DNA of 64,000 bases from Candidatus Undinarchaeales archaeon (GTDB lineage: Archaea; SpSt-1190; JASMDC01): assembly GCA_030753015.1 (NCBI GenBank), contig JASMDC010000020.1, positions 1-64,000 on the forward strand, written 5' to 3'. The position numbers and the translations under genes are program-made. The notes under the pieces are model-generated. The model did not search any database. It had not been told where the DNA came from and saw nothing but the letters and a program-made list of their open reading frames with translations. This document shows positions 42,006-51,957 of the stretch, piece after piece. The first letter of the stretch is position 1; each line of letters starts with the position of its first letter.

Positions 42006-44723
42006 ATGAGGGAGTGGTGGGTTGGTCTGCTAGCGCTGTCCTTGCTCCTCGCCCAGTTCTCCGTTGCAGGAGAGACCGATATCGAGGAGAGCGTCGACCT
42101 GACGTCCCTTGGCCGTGCTCGCACGAGTGTCGTATTCCATCTGCGCGACGGCCGGACACGTGACCGTGAGTCGCTCGAGGCCGCTTGCCGCCGTATCCCA
42201 CAAGCGTTATCCTGCATCCCTAACGTCGTGACCATGCCCGAGGGCGAGGACGTGATCTTCGACATCGATGCGCTCCACGACCTTTCCATTCAATCCATTG
42301 AGGGTGAGGGCCCGGACCGGCTCGTGTTCCTCTCTCGTATCCGACCGCTCCAGTTCTCCCTCGGTACCGGGTTCGGGGAGATGTCCCGCATCCTGCTCGT
42401 TCGGTATCCGTCCCACACGACAGCTGTCGAGCGGGTGCAGGACGCCGTGCTCACAGCGACCATCCCCCTGGACCTCACCACTGCGGAGGAACTGGACATC
42501 CAGGCCCCGGATCCCGTCCCGGCCGGCGAGCTCGTACGTCTCCCCGGTCTCGAAGGCGCCCTGTGCGTTCTCGCCGTCCTCGACGACACCACGATCGTGG
42601 AACGACGCCTTCTGCCCGGATGCCAGAACACACTCATCCCCACCGTGGGCCTTGATCCCGACAACGAACATCGGCTCTTGGTAGTGGTCGTTGACATAGG
42701 GGCGATAAAGCGCGCGGTGGTCCCCATCACCATCCGTCCCGTCGAGTTCCATCTCTCCATGCTCCTTGACCGAGATCCAGTGGTCGCAGGGGAGAGCTTC
42801 ACCATCGAGCTGGGAAGGCGTGTCGAGTCGTGTGTGGTGACCCTCGAGGACGCGGGAGGGCATGTGATGGACCGGCTCGAGCTCACTGAATGTGAGCGTA
42901 TCCCCGTAGGCACCTCGTCTGGCATGGTACCAGGGATGTATATCGTCCGTGTGGACGCCACTATCGGTGGGAGGATGGTCTCGGTTGCGACGACCATCGA
43001 GATTCTCTCGTCCGGAATGGAAACGGCCGTCATCCACATGGAAAAGCGTTCGTTCCTACCGGGGGAGAAGGCCCGCATCCACGTGGACACCCCGGGGGAC
43101 TGGTGCACAACCGCCGTATACAACCTGGACGGCATCAAGGTGAGCGAGGAAGCGACCTTCGGATGTGGGACCTTCGATATCCAGCTCGACGACGCCCTGC
43201 CACCCGGGAAGTACATCATCAGGACCGAGGTGTTCAAGAAGGGGGTCCTCACGGCCGTAGTGGCCACACCCATCGAAGTGAAGGAGTGGCGTCCCGCGAT
43301 GCGGACTGCCCGTCACGAACTGTGCGCCCAGGGATTCCTGCCCGTCGACGAGCTCCGCATCCCGTGCATCGCGGAAGGTGACGTGTGCTCACCGTCCTCC
43401 CTTGCCACGCCCTTCTGCCTATGCTTCGCAGATGACGAGGCGACGGACGTGTGCAGGTACGGGAGCCCGTGCACGGCGGATGGTTGCGGTCCCCGCAAGC
43501 TCGCTGACCCATACGTCATCGTCAGAGAACCGGGCGGTAGATGTATTGCGAGACGGGGGAGCGACTCCCTATCCTGTGTCGAGGAGGGCGAGCTCTGCAC
43601 CGACCGTTGCGTCTGTCTCTCTGGAAGTGGTAGCCCTGTCGCCACCTGTTCCCAGGGTGAGAGCTGTCAGCCCGATGGGTGCCAGGCAACGAACCTGCAG
43701 TTCAGGATCAAGGAGCTTCCTGTGAACCATACCAGGACCGACGTCCTCGCGAAAGGAGTAACGCTCACGTGGAAGGGCTCCGTGCTCTTCGACGGTTCGC
43801 CCGTTGTCACGCAGGGCGCGGTCACTGGTAAGGCGTTCCTCAGCGACCTCAGGTCATCGGGATTCGAGGCTTTGTTCGACGGATCATGGAGCCTTACCGC
43901 CACGTTCGCGGGCGATCTTTCGCCTGGAACCCACGAGCTCTACCTTGTCGTCGAGCACAACGGTTTCAGGCACGTTATCCGCTCTCCTTTCGAGGTCTGG
44001 TATCCCCAGGACGACAGCGGCATCATCCTCTTCATGGAGCGGATGTCCCCCACCCAGCTCTCCAGAGCCGAGCTGGGCATCGGGAGCCCCCTGGAGCTCA
44101 TGGTGCGTGTACGTGATCTCGAGGGGCGTGACCTCGTCCACCTCCCCCAACGAGCGTTCACCCTCACGGCTGCTGGCCTTATGGCCGATCCCGTAACTGC
44201 CACGTATGACCATGTGGGAGGTATCTGGACCGTAGTGGGCTCCTTGCGGGGTATACCAAATGACAAGGATGGGTCGGTCCTCTCGGTAGAGCATCTTGGA
44301 CGGAAGGGGACACTTCGCGCACAGCTCTCCGTGGCCGACCGTGCACCGCTCTCGCTCCGGATCCAGAGGGTCGAGCCCGGAACGATGGACAAACCACTGT
44401 TCTACGTCCTTACGACCCTTGGCTTCGAACTGGACATCTACCTTCGTATCCATGGAGCGGAGGGCATCACCAAGGAGAGCTTCGATATCCGGCTCGGCGA
44501 GCTCGCCATCAGGCCAGATATGATCACCTACATCATCAACACGCTTGAGGGCACCCGGATCCACATCAGTGGAGTACGCCTATGTCCGCCGGAGCCCCCC
44601 GATACACTTCTGCCACTTGTCGTGAACCTGGCTGACAGCGGAAGGTCCGCTCATGATAGTACAACGGTCCTCATCAAAGGCAATCCCGGCCACTGGGACA
44701 ACGTGGAGGAGGTGTCGTGCTGA
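42006..44723 (+). CDS. Large exported Cys-containing surface protein, operon gene 1
   Basis: A 905-aa protein from ATG 42006, 27 bp from a T-rich TATA element. A Sec signal (MREWWVGLLALSLLLAQFSVAG) is followed by repeated Ig-like beta domains with motifs such as PGTMIR-type turns (SGMVPGMYIVRVDA, LPPGKYIIRTEV, LSPGTHELYLVV). Around residues 455-560 two tandem Cys modules occur (C..EGDVC...CLC...C..GSPC...GC and C..EGELC...CVC...C..GESC...GC). There is no clear C-terminal anchor. It overlaps the next gene as TGATG. It is probably a cell-surface component assembled with the two following products. Confidence 0.75.
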   Translation: MREWWVGLLALSLLLAQFSVAGETDIEESVDLTSLGRARTSVVFHLRDGRTRDRESLEAACRRIPQALSCIPNVVTMPEGEDVIFDIDALHDLSIQSIEGEGPDRLVFLSRIRPLQFSLGTGFGEMSRILLVRYPSHTTAVERVQDAVLTATIPLDLTTAEELDIQAPDPVPAGELVRLPGLEGALCVLAVLDDTTIVERRLLPGCQNTLIPTVGLDPDNEHRLLVVVVDIGAIKRAVVPITIRPVEFHLSMLLDRDPVVAGESFTIELGRRVESCVVTLEDAGGHVMDRLELTECERIPVGTSSGMVPGMYIVRVDATIGGRMVSVATTIEILSSGMETAVIHMEKRSFLPGEKARIHVDTPGDWCTTAVYNLDGIKVSEEATFGCGTFDIQLDDALPPGKYIIRTEVFKKGVLTAVVATPIEVKEWRPAMRTARHELCAQGFLPVDELRIPCIAEGDVCSPSSLATPFCLCFADDEATDVCRYGSPCTADGCGPRKLADPYVIVREPGGRCIARRGSDSLSCVEEGELCTDRCVCLSGSGSPVATCSQGESCQPDGCQATNLQFRIKELPVNHTRTDVLAKGVTLTWKGSVLFDGSPVVTQGAVTGKAFLSDLRSSGFEALFDGSWSLTATFAGDLSPGTHELYLVVEHNGFRHVIRSPFEVWYPQDDSGIILFMERMSPTQLSRAELGIGSPLELMVRVRDLEGRDLVHLPQRAFTLTAAGLMADPVTATYDHVGGIWTVVGSLRGIPNDKDGSVLSVEHLGRKGTLRAQLSVADRAPLSLRIQRVEPGTMDKPLFYVLTTLGFELDIYLRIHGAEGITKESFDIRLGELAIRPDMITYIINTLEGTRIHISGVRLCPPEPPDTLLPLVVNLADSGRSAHDSTTVLIKGNPGHWDNVEEVSC

Positions 44724-46531
44724 TGGGACGGAGGATCGCACGCCAACGGGGCCAGATGACCCTACTGGGCCTGATCGCCATAGCCCTCGTGGTCCTGCTG
44801 ATAGTGGGTGTCTTCCTGTATCGCGGTCGGACGGAACGTGAGGTCAGGGTCGGACGAATCTCATCGGAGTCAACTCGGGAGATGCTCATCAAGCTCGAGC
44901 GACAGGTGGACACACTTCTCGCCACTTCCATGTACGAGGCGGCCTTCGAGATGGGAGCGCATGGCGGGTACATCGCTGAGAGCGTGCCCCGCCTGAACCA
45001 CTATGGGGTACCGTACCTGTTCTATCGGGGCAAGGTCGTGAACCTTCCCTCGGTAAAGGCCATGCAGGAGATGTACGCCGACGAGGTGAAGCGCAGGCTT
45101 GAGACGAAGCTGGCCGTGCTCCGGCGTGAACTCGAGGGGAAGGTAGTGCTGGCGGTCCCAGAGGTGCGCATCACGCTCGTGGACGACAACGTCCTCGCCA
45201 AGATGGAGCTTCCCGTCGAGGTGCAAGGGGAGACGCGGGCCCGGTCCCGCATCCCCATCTCCATGAACCTTCCCGTCCGGCTCAAGCGATTGCGCGACCT
45301 TGCCGAGCGCTATGTGCGTGACTACACGAGGGAGCGCCGGATGGAGAAGAACTTCCTCTACGGTATGACGAACGATCCCAGGATAGCCACTCCTGGTAGC
45401 GACTTGCGCACAATCCCGTGTGAAGGTAAGACCGTACTGAGCACCTATAACCAGCTGGTGACGCCCTTCCGCGAGACCGCACAGCTCGCAGTGTCGCTGG
45501 AGCTCAAGCGCGTGCTCGAGTCGCCCATATACTCCTCCGAGCACATCCAGTGGGACGTGGACCTCAATCCACGAGAGGTCGAGTTCTCCTTCGTGGCCAA
45601 TCAGGGTGAGGGGACGTACGAGAGCACCGACACGATCCGCCTCATCCCGGTCCCGTTCCCGGCTGTGGCCCAGAGCGATGGGCTGTGCCTATCCCGGTTC
45701 TTCGTCCAGTACGATATCAACTTCCCCATGCGCTACACGATACGTGACGTCCAACCGACCTCGATGACCATCGGGGCCACCGAGAACCTCGCGGTCCGCC
45801 CGCTGGACTTCAGGTTCTACATGATGCCCCTTCTCCTCGGCGAGGACGTCAATGCCGTAGATGTCGAGGTGACAGCACCTGAGACTGTGGACGACCTGTG
45901 CCATGGGTCGTGCTCGGTCGACCTCACCATCACCAACTCGGACGCAGGTACCGTATGGCTCGACTCGTGCAAGTACCGCTATAGCGGTGGACGTCTCCAG
46001 GAGACGGGGACGGTATGCGGACGTCTCACCCTCATCGTCGAGCCTGACGCCCAGTTCAGCCTGGCCAAGTACGTGGAGCAGGTGACGATCATCGACAACA
46101 TCCGCTCCCTCATCACACTCAAGCCCTTCAGCACGGTCACGGGTTCGATGATGGAGAAACGTCGTGTGTACTGCTCGACATTGATGACCGTGCGTGAGGA
46201 CCCGTCGGTACCCCTGGGAGCTCAGGAGGGGACGACCCCCGGCACTGTGGAGGTCATCCTTCAACCCCTCTCGTCCCGGCTCGACCGACGTCGCGTGTCA
46301 GTGGACGAATCCGGCGCATTTGAGATCCCATTCGTGGTCCCTGGGCGCTATCTGGTCATGGCGGTCCCGTCTCGGAACGAAGCGGGAGTGCCCTACCAGG
46401 AGGTCGAGTCCGCGGGATTCATCCACGAGGTCACGGAGGGCCGGAACGAGCTGACCATCGAGCTCGAGCCCCTTGGCCTGATGAAAGTGGGCGACAAGTA
46501 CATCGGTATCACGTCTACGGAGGTATGCTAG
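44723..46531 (+). CDS. Class III-signal (pilin-like) surface protein, operon gene 2
   Basis: A 602-aa protein. ATG 44723 overlaps the previous TGA and follows GGAGGTG. The N-terminus RIARQRGQMTLLGLIAIALVVLLIVGVF has the basic-Gly-Gln form of class III prepilin signals, but no Glu at +5. Next comes a helical stalk (residues ~45-130), then a beta-rich ectodomain with several Cys and an Asp/Glu-rich Ca-type region, ending in a domain that resembles a carboxypeptidase-regulatory-like beta sandwich (GAFEIPFVVPGRYLVMAV). It likely anchors the operon's exported products. Confidence 0.75.
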   Translation: MGRRIARQRGQMTLLGLIAIALVVLLIVGVFLYRGRTEREVRVGRISSESTREMLIKLERQVDTLLATSMYEAAFEMGAHGGYIAESVPRLNHYGVPYLFYRGKVVNLPSVKAMQEMYADEVKRRLETKLAVLRRELEGKVVLAVPEVRITLVDDNVLAKMELPVEVQGETRARSRIPISMNLPVRLKRLRDLAERYVRDYTRERRMEKNFLYGMTNDPRIATPGSDLRTIPCEGKTVLSTYNQLVTPFRETAQLAVSLELKRVLESPIYSSEHIQWDVDLNPREVEFSFVANQGEGTYESTDTIRLIPVPFPAVAQSDGLCLSRFFVQYDINFPMRYTIRDVQPTSMTIGATENLAVRPLDFRFYMMPLLLGEDVNAVDVEVTAPETVDDLCHGSCSVDLTITNSDAGTVWLDSCKYRYSGGRLQETGTVCGRLTLIVEPDAQFSLAKYVEQVTIIDNIRSLITLKPFSTVTGSMMEKRRVYCSTLMTVREDPSVPLGAQEGTTPGTVEVILQPLSSRLDRRRVSVDESGAFEIPFVVPGRYLVMAVPSRNEAGVPYQEVESAGFIHEVTEGRNELTIELEPLGLMKVGDKYIGITSTEVC

Positions 46532-46532
46532 G

Positions 46533-49500
46533 ATGAGCATGAGGAACACAGCACTGACGGCCATCCTCGTCACTCTGCTCGTTCTGCCCGTACTTGGTCT
46601 GGGAGTATGCGTCCCCGACGGCGCTTCGAACATCTGCGTCCCGCGGTTGCTACCGGCACCGGGCGTTGACGGTGGTGACGGCCCCCGCCTTGATCCTTCC
46701 CTCACCGATTGCTCACCGGAGCGTACGACAGCCAACATGCGTGGGCACCTCGACGACGTCGTGGGCGACCTCGAAAGGGCCGCCAGGTACTACGACGCGC
46801 TCGCCACAAACCTTGATACCATCAGACTAGGGTTCGACCAGTGGTGCAGCAACTGCCGGGATGCGGTACAGGAGTTCGCGGCCAAGGAGTATAGCTCCTG
46901 TGGTGGTCGGCTCTCGACGGCGCCTACACCCGCCGGTGTGGCCACCGACCCTGGTTTCGGGCCTGACGTCTGTCGGGAGGCCGTCGCCACTCTCTGCCCA
47001 CCTGACGACCCCCGGTCCGCCTGGTGCACCGCGGACTCGGTCCCCGATCCGCTGGCGGAGTCATGTCCCCTCTGTCTCACTCTGGACTGCGTCTACGGCC
47101 ATGAGTGCCGTCTCGGCGCACCGAACGCCGCTGCCCGGAGCTCCACGGGCGCGACGAGCTGCCCTCAGGAGCCCGATGCAGCCAGCGCTGCTGCATGCGG
47201 CGGCCTCGATTTGGGCCGCGTGTTCCCACGGCCGGGAGACGATGGGGATGGCTTCGGCCTAGATATCGGTATCTGCATCGATATCAGCCTCTTCGTCGAT
47301 ATCAGTGTGTGCGCCTCGATCGGCGAGGACGGTATCGATGTGGACGCGGACGTCGGGATGAGCGGTGATGTGGGCGTTGCCGTCGAGGGCGAGGTGGGCG
47401 TCGACACGGGCGCGGGTGTCGGTGTCGAAGCCGGTGCGGGGATCGAGGTGGGTGACGAGGTCGACTTGGACGCGGATATCGGGATCATCGCTGACGAGGA
47501 CGAGGGTGGTCTCGTGGACGTGGACATCGACCTCGACATCCCTCCCTTCGACACCGGTGTGCCCCCGGACCAGTGCCTTACGCTCGATGACAGGACAGCG
47601 TGCAATGCCGGCGGTGAGCTCGATGTGTTCGATGCACCCGTTGGCACCATCGGCAGTGGGACCGACGATCTGGGCATCGAAGGATGCGTGACCGAGGGCT
47701 CGCCACGTACGTGCGAGCCGCCTGTGGAGGGCGAGGGCGTACCTGTCCCCGAGGAAGAGCCCGCACAGGAGCCCGAGGTCGTGGACTGCACACAGTGCGT
47801 GTACAAGCGCGTTTGGGAGATGCGCCCAATCGACGAGGATGGGATGGACTGCCTGGCCTGCGCAACGTGGTGTGATGAGAATTCACAGATGGCGGGGATC
47901 GTTGAGGGTGAGACCGTGGCCGACTGCCTCCTCTGCCGTAACTCCTGTCAATGGATGTCGGACCTCAAGCTGGTCGCCATCGACGGGGTGACCGACTGTA
48001 GCACCTGCGACGAGGACCAGGTCAGCGGCGTGATCTGGACATCGCCCATCAGGACTGTCGGCGACGCTTGGACCGTTGACTGCCCTGCCTGCGAAGTGTG
48101 GTGCGGGGACGGGACCATCTTCACAACGACCGACCAGGGATGGGTACTCGACTGCATAGCCTGCGAGAACCTGTGCAAGGAAGAGGAACCTGTGGAGATC
48201 ATCCAGGAAGAGGGGACTCCGATGCGTATGAACGCGGAGCCCGGAACGTGCACCGAGCGCCAGTGCTGTGGTCCGCCGTTCACCTGCCAGGACGGTTACA
48301 TCGACTTAACGTGGATGGTCACCGGTTGTCTCCCCGATGAGCACGAGTGTTCGCAGGTGACCCAGGCAAGCCTGGTGACCCGTCGGAAGCGGAACGCCAT
48401 CCCATCCCCCGGTGGGATGCACGAGTGCCAGCAGAACGTCGCCGACCTCAAGGACGTGTGCACAGTCGAGGGCTCGGCCGTGCTCGGTGAGGGGACGGTC
48501 GATCCCTGCACTGTGGCCAATCGGCTCACTGGCCTCGTTGTGGACATCCGTCTGCTCGCCACGCGTATCGACGAGACCACCGTTCTCCTCCGTCGGCTCG
48601 CTGAGCGGCTCCGGATCGAGCACGCCCAGGGATTCGCCGATCGCTCGAACGCCACCGCGGAGGCCATAGTCCGGGAGCTTGCGGTCCTGCTCAGCGACGT
48701 CCCAACATCAGAGGGATTCCAGAGCGAGCTCGTGGGCTTCGTACGGTTGTTCCAGAGCGAGGGTTTCGTACGAGACATCTCCATCTCTGAATGGCAGACG
48801 GGTGCGGAGTACGACATCCGCGCCGTCACTGGCGGTGGTCCCGGCGACGGTCTCTGGAACGAGTACTGTTCTGGTCACCGGCTCTGCGGCGCTTGTGCGG
48901 GGACGAGCGGCCCGGCCGGGTGTCTCGGACCCACGTCACAAGGTAGCTACGTGGAATACCGTGGCAACTACCGCGGCCGCTGCGCCTCTACTGGAGAGGT
49001 TGCAACCGTGGTCGAGGATAGAGGGCTAGACACATGGCGTGAGCGCGGGGCCATCGATAATCTGGGTACCATCGACGTTGATGAGGACCTTTTCATCGAC
49101 ACTGAGTCGTGCTACCGGTACGACGTCAAGGCCGCGCTCGCAGGCGCGGGGTCGAATCCCCTGGAGTGCACCGAGGTCTGTCGTGTGTGCGCCGGGGTCG
49201 ACCGTTCCCACTGCCAACCCCACCTTGGCGTATGCGTTTGCGAAGTGGGTTCCTGGTGGTTGCTCACGTCCCAGCGCTGCCGTCCAGCAGTCCCCGCCGG
49301 GGGACGGGAGCTGGCGTGCTGTGAGCGGGCGTTCGGTGTGGGTGCCGAACCAAGTCGCATCCCCCGTGGACCGGTGTGTGCAGGGCCCTTCGTTACCGGC
49401 GTTACTGTCGACTGGTGCCGACGATGGCCAGGGCTCTGCTGCACGTACCAGTTCGAGGAATTGCCCCTGGAACATGCCTGTCAGGCATTCGGAGCCGGAG

Positions 49501-51134
49501 GTGCAGGCGCGTGTACTGAGCTGTGCAGGAACCTCTTCAAGGACGAGAGGGCTGACATGTGCACAGCGCACTGCGACGACGTGGTGCCTGCATGCAATGA
49601 AGCATGCCTTGGATCAGGGGAGCGCGCATGTCTCGACGAGTGCTCCCCCTTGGCTGCTCCTTGCATCGAGGCATGCATCAAGGACCATCCTGAGAACGGG
49701 ACCGCATGCGAGGCGGCGTGCTCCGCAGGCGCTCCCGTCGGCACGGTCCGTGCGTTCGTGACCCGGAGCGATGCACCGATCGCCCCCAACCAAGTATTCA
49801 GCAAGGGCGACAAAGTGGACGTCGGCGGTATCCTGAACAATACAGGTAGCATCATCGTCCGTGGGACCGCGCGCTTGCATCTGGTCATCATCGATCAGTG
49901 CACATGCAAAGAAGAGGGATGCATCTGCCGTGAGGAGGTCGTGCTACTCAAGGAACGCCCGGTGCGGCTCTCGCCCGGTCAGGGACTGGACCTCGGCCGG
50001 ATCAGTTACATGCTCGAACGGGAAAACGTCTCGATCCAGGCGTTCATCGAGGTCGTGGACGAACGGGGCGAGGTCACACTCACTGGACGGGGTCCCATCT
50101 CCCATGTAGTACCTCCAGGCATCATCGCGGTCCGGGACGCATACTTCCTCGGCCCACGCGGGAGGACCACCGAGACCTATCCGGGGACGACGGTGAACGG
50201 TGCTGTCGTGATCGAACCCGCCGTGGTGCCCGTGGCTGTGGCGGTCTCTCTTGAGAAGGCTGGCGAGCCCGTGGCGAACGGGGTGGCATTCTATAAGCTC
50301 ACCATGGGCGCACCGAGCCGACCGCTGACCACCGGCCCGTTCACAGCCGAGGAGGACGATCTCGACTCGGTCGTGAGCATCCACGTCAAGGTCATCGGCC
50401 CCGACGGGACTGTGCTCCTGGACAGAACCCTCAAACAGCAGGGAATCGTGCCGGGTACGTGCGGGACGGAGATGACCGCAAGGTGCCTTGAGCAACTGGG
50501 TACGCGTCCTCCGTCCTATCCCTCCGCGTTCGTCCAGGTCCGAAGGCTGGTCCTTACCGTGATGCGTGCGGTCTTCATGAACGCCGACGGTCGCGTCCAG
50601 GACACCGTTGTGGACGATGAGGATGTGACAGCGGCCGTGTGGATCAAGAATCCCCTCGCCACGCCCTTCTCAGGACGGATCGAGACCACAATCGTCTCCA
50701 AGGAACACGGTGCAGTGACCTCGAAGGAGGAGACGCTCATAGGCAACCGCGCACTGAACCCTGGCGAGGAGCGGCTCATCCGGACCGAGTCCGTCCGCGC
50801 CGTCGCCCCCGATACCTACGTCCTGCGGGCGTTCGCTCGTGACGGGTCTGGCCGGGTGTGGCTCGATGAGATCGTGGACGCTCAGCTCCAGGTGCTCCCC
50901 GTACCAACGGCTCCTGTCGCCCCACCGGACCCATCGGCCATCGCGGCGTTCGCCTCCATCGACACCACCATCGGGATCGGCCAATGCCGGTTCACGGTGC
51001 TGTGCACGGGCTGTTCGCCCGACTGTCAGCTACGCATCGACATGGAACTGTGTACGCTCACTCCTCGCGACTGTGACTGCGAATGCAGGTCTACTGTCGT
51101 CGAGCGTACCAAAGATGGTATGTCCTCTGTTTGA
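46533..51134 (+). CDS. Giant Cys-rich exported protein, operon gene 3
   Basis: A 1533-aa protein; ATG 46533 follows GGAGGTATGCT and lies one base after the preceding stop. A Sec signal (TALTAILVTLLVLPVLGLGVC) leads into a helical and Cys-rich region, then an acidic alternating Val/Ile segment (residues ~243-336), six DCxxC units (418-548), a helical part, more Cys-rich modules with repeated CxxxC (994-1063), and Ig-like domains to the end (RLSPGQGLDLGRI, LNPGEERLIRTE). No membrane anchor is seen at the C-terminus. It is probably secreted and held by partner proteins. The function is unknown. Confidence 0.75.
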   Translation: MSMRNTALTAILVTLLVLPVLGLGVCVPDGASNICVPRLLPAPGVDGGDGPRLDPSLTDCSPERTTANMRGHLDDVVGDLERAARYYDALATNLDTIRLGFDQWCSNCRDAVQEFAAKEYSSCGGRLSTAPTPAGVATDPGFGPDVCREAVATLCPPDDPRSAWCTADSVPDPLAESCPLCLTLDCVYGHECRLGAPNAAARSSTGATSCPQEPDAASAAACGGLDLGRVFPRPGDDGDGFGLDIGICIDISLFVDISVCASIGEDGIDVDADVGMSGDVGVAVEGEVGVDTGAGVGVEAGAGIEVGDEVDLDADIGIIADEDEGGLVDVDIDLDIPPFDTGVPPDQCLTLDDRTACNAGGELDVFDAPVGTIGSGTDDLGIEGCVTEGSPRTCEPPVEGEGVPVPEEEPAQEPEVVDCTQCVYKRVWEMRPIDEDGMDCLACATWCDENSQMAGIVEGETVADCLLCRNSCQWMSDLKLVAIDGVTDCSTCDEDQVSGVIWTSPIRTVGDAWTVDCPACEVWCGDGTIFTTTDQGWVLDCIACENLCKEEEPVEIIQEEGTPMRMNAEPGTCTERQCCGPPFTCQDGYIDLTWMVTGCLPDEHECSQVTQASLVTRRKRNAIPSPGGMHECQQNVADLKDVCTVEGSAVLGEGTVDPCTVANRLTGLVVDIRLLATRIDETTVLLRRLAERLRIEHAQGFADRSNATAEAIVRELAVLLSDVPTSEGFQSELVGFVRLFQSEGFVRDISISEWQTGAEYDIRAVTGGGPGDGLWNEYCSGHRLCGACAGTSGPAGCLGPTSQGSYVEYRGNYRGRCASTGEVATVVEDRGLDTWRERGAIDNLGTIDVDEDLFIDTESCYRYDVKAALAGAGSNPLECTEVCRVCAGVDRSHCQPHLGVCVCEVGSWWLLTSQRCRPAVPAGGRELACCERAFGVGAEPSRIPRGPVCAGPFVTGVTVDWCRRWPGLCCTYQFEELPLEHACQAFGAGGAGACTELCRNLFKDERADMCTAHCDDVVPACNEACLGSGERACLDECSPLAAPCIEACIKDHPENGTACEAACSAGAPVGTVRAFVTRSDAPIAPNQVFSKGDKVDVGGILNNTGSIIVRGTARLHLVIIDQCTCKEEGCICREEVVLLKERPVRLSPGQGLDLGRISYMLERENVSIQAFIEVVDERGEVTLTGRGPISHVVPPGIIAVRDAYFLGPRGRTTETYPGTTVNGAVVIEPAVVPVAVAVSLEKAGEPVANGVAFYKLTMGAPSRPLTTGPFTAEEDDLDSVVSIHVKVIGPDGTVLLDRTLKQQGIVPGTCGTEMTARCLEQLGTRPPSYPSAFVQVRRLVLTVMRAVFMNADGRVQDTVVDDEDVTAAVWIKNPLATPFSGRIETTIVSKEHGAVTSKEETLIGNRALNPGEERLIRTESVRAVAPDTYVLRAFARDGSGRVWLDEIVDAQLQVLPVPTAPVAPPDPSAIAAFASIDTTIGIGQCRFTVLCTGCSPDCQLRIDMELCTLTPRDCDCECRSTVVERTKDGMSSV
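47259..47540 (+). repeat. Acidic alternating-hydrophobic segment
   Basis: About 94 residues in which every second residue is Val, Ile or Leu and the others are Asp, Glu, Gly, Ala or Ser (for example LDIGICIDIS, DVGVAVEGEVGVD, LVDVDIDLDI). At DNA level it is a degenerate gtc/gac/ggc repeat. The pattern fits a long stacked beta structure with an acidic, possibly Ca-binding face. Confidence 0.7.
47784..48176 (+). repeat. Six DCxxC Cys modules
   Basis: In the giant Cys-rich protein, units DCTQC, DCLACATWC, DCLLCRNSC, DCSTC, DCPACEVWC and DCIACENLC recur at spacings of 17 to 33 residues (mostly 25 to 33). Four of the six carry the third Cys of the DCxxCxxxC form. They could be disulphide modules or metal sites. 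Confidence 0.7.
49512..49721 (+). repeat. CxxxC repeat block
   Basis: Six CxxxC pairs (CTELC, CTAHC, CNEAC, CLDEC, CIEAC, CEAAC) within about 70 residues, separated by short acidic helices. The pattern suggests helical hairpins joined by disulphides, as in CHCH-like or twin-CxxxC proteins. Confidence 0.65.
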
Positions 51135-51148
51135 GTCCTACCCTTGTA

Positions 51149-51955
51149 TCATGCCGTCGATGGCCGGTGCAATGATGACGTCAGCAGGAACGCTGTCCCG
51201 AGAACCATGACGATAGTAGCGCCCGATGCCAGGTCAAGCACGAACGAGAGCCACAGGCCTGCCACGGTGAGCACCATCCCCACGAGGACGGATAGAGCCA
51301 TGAGCCGGTCGAGGCGTGAGGTGAACTGCCTGCTGATGGCAGCGGGCATGGTCAGTAGCGCGACCACGAGAATAACACCAACGACCCGGATGAGCACGAC
51401 GACACTGAGGGCCACAAGGCATAGGAGCAGCATGTACAGAGCGCGTGACGGGGCTCCCGACACCGTGGCGAACTCCTCGTCGAAAGAGATGGCAAGGAAG
51501 TCCTGGTAGAACACTGCCACGGTCCCCAGGATCACGATATCCAGCGCCAGCATCATGTACAGGTCGGTGACCGGAACGGTGAGGATGTTACCGAAGAGGT
51601 AGCTGAGTAGGTCCGGGGCGTACCCGGGTGCCAGCCCGATGAAGATTATCCCCAACGCCATGCCCATCGCCCAGAGGATCCCGATGGAGGTGTCCTCACT
51701 GATGCGTTCCCTGTGACCCAGAACGCCGATGGCGACTGCCGAGACGAGGCTGAAGGGTATGGCGGTCAGAATGGGGCTGACACCAAGGAGATAGCCCAGG
51801 CCGATGCCGCCGAACGCCGCGTGGGCTATGCCGCCGCTGATGAACACGATGCGTTTGACGACCACGTAGGTGCCGACCACCCCGCAGGCGATGCTCACGA
51901 GCACGCTCGCCATCAGGGCGTTGCGCATGAACTCGTACTGGAGTATCTCGAGCAT
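51149..51955 (-). CDS. znuB: Zinc/manganese ABC transporter permease (ZnuB-like)
   Basis: A 268-aa membrane protein of the ABC-3 family, with about eight helices. Typical marks are [41 protein letters not shown] and [23 protein letters not shown] 51955 is preceded by AGGAGG; GTG 51958 overlapping the znuC stop is an alternative. It is the third gene of the znuA-znuC-znuB operon and forms the membrane channel for a divalent metal. Confidence 0.9.
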   Translation of the reverse strand: MLEILQYEFMRNALMASVLVSIACGVVGTYVVVKRIVFISGGIAHAAFGGIGLGYLLGVSPILTAIPFSLVSAVAIGVLGHRERISEDTSIGILWAMGMALGIIFIGLAPGYAPDLLSYLFGNILTVPVTDLYMMLALDIVILGTVAVFYQDFLAISFDEEFATVSGAPSRALYMLLLCLVALSVVVLIRVVGVILVVALLTMPAAISRQFTSRLDRLMALSVLVGMVLTVAGLWLSFVLDLASGATIVMVLGTAFLLTSSLHRPSTA

Positions 51956-51957
51956 CA

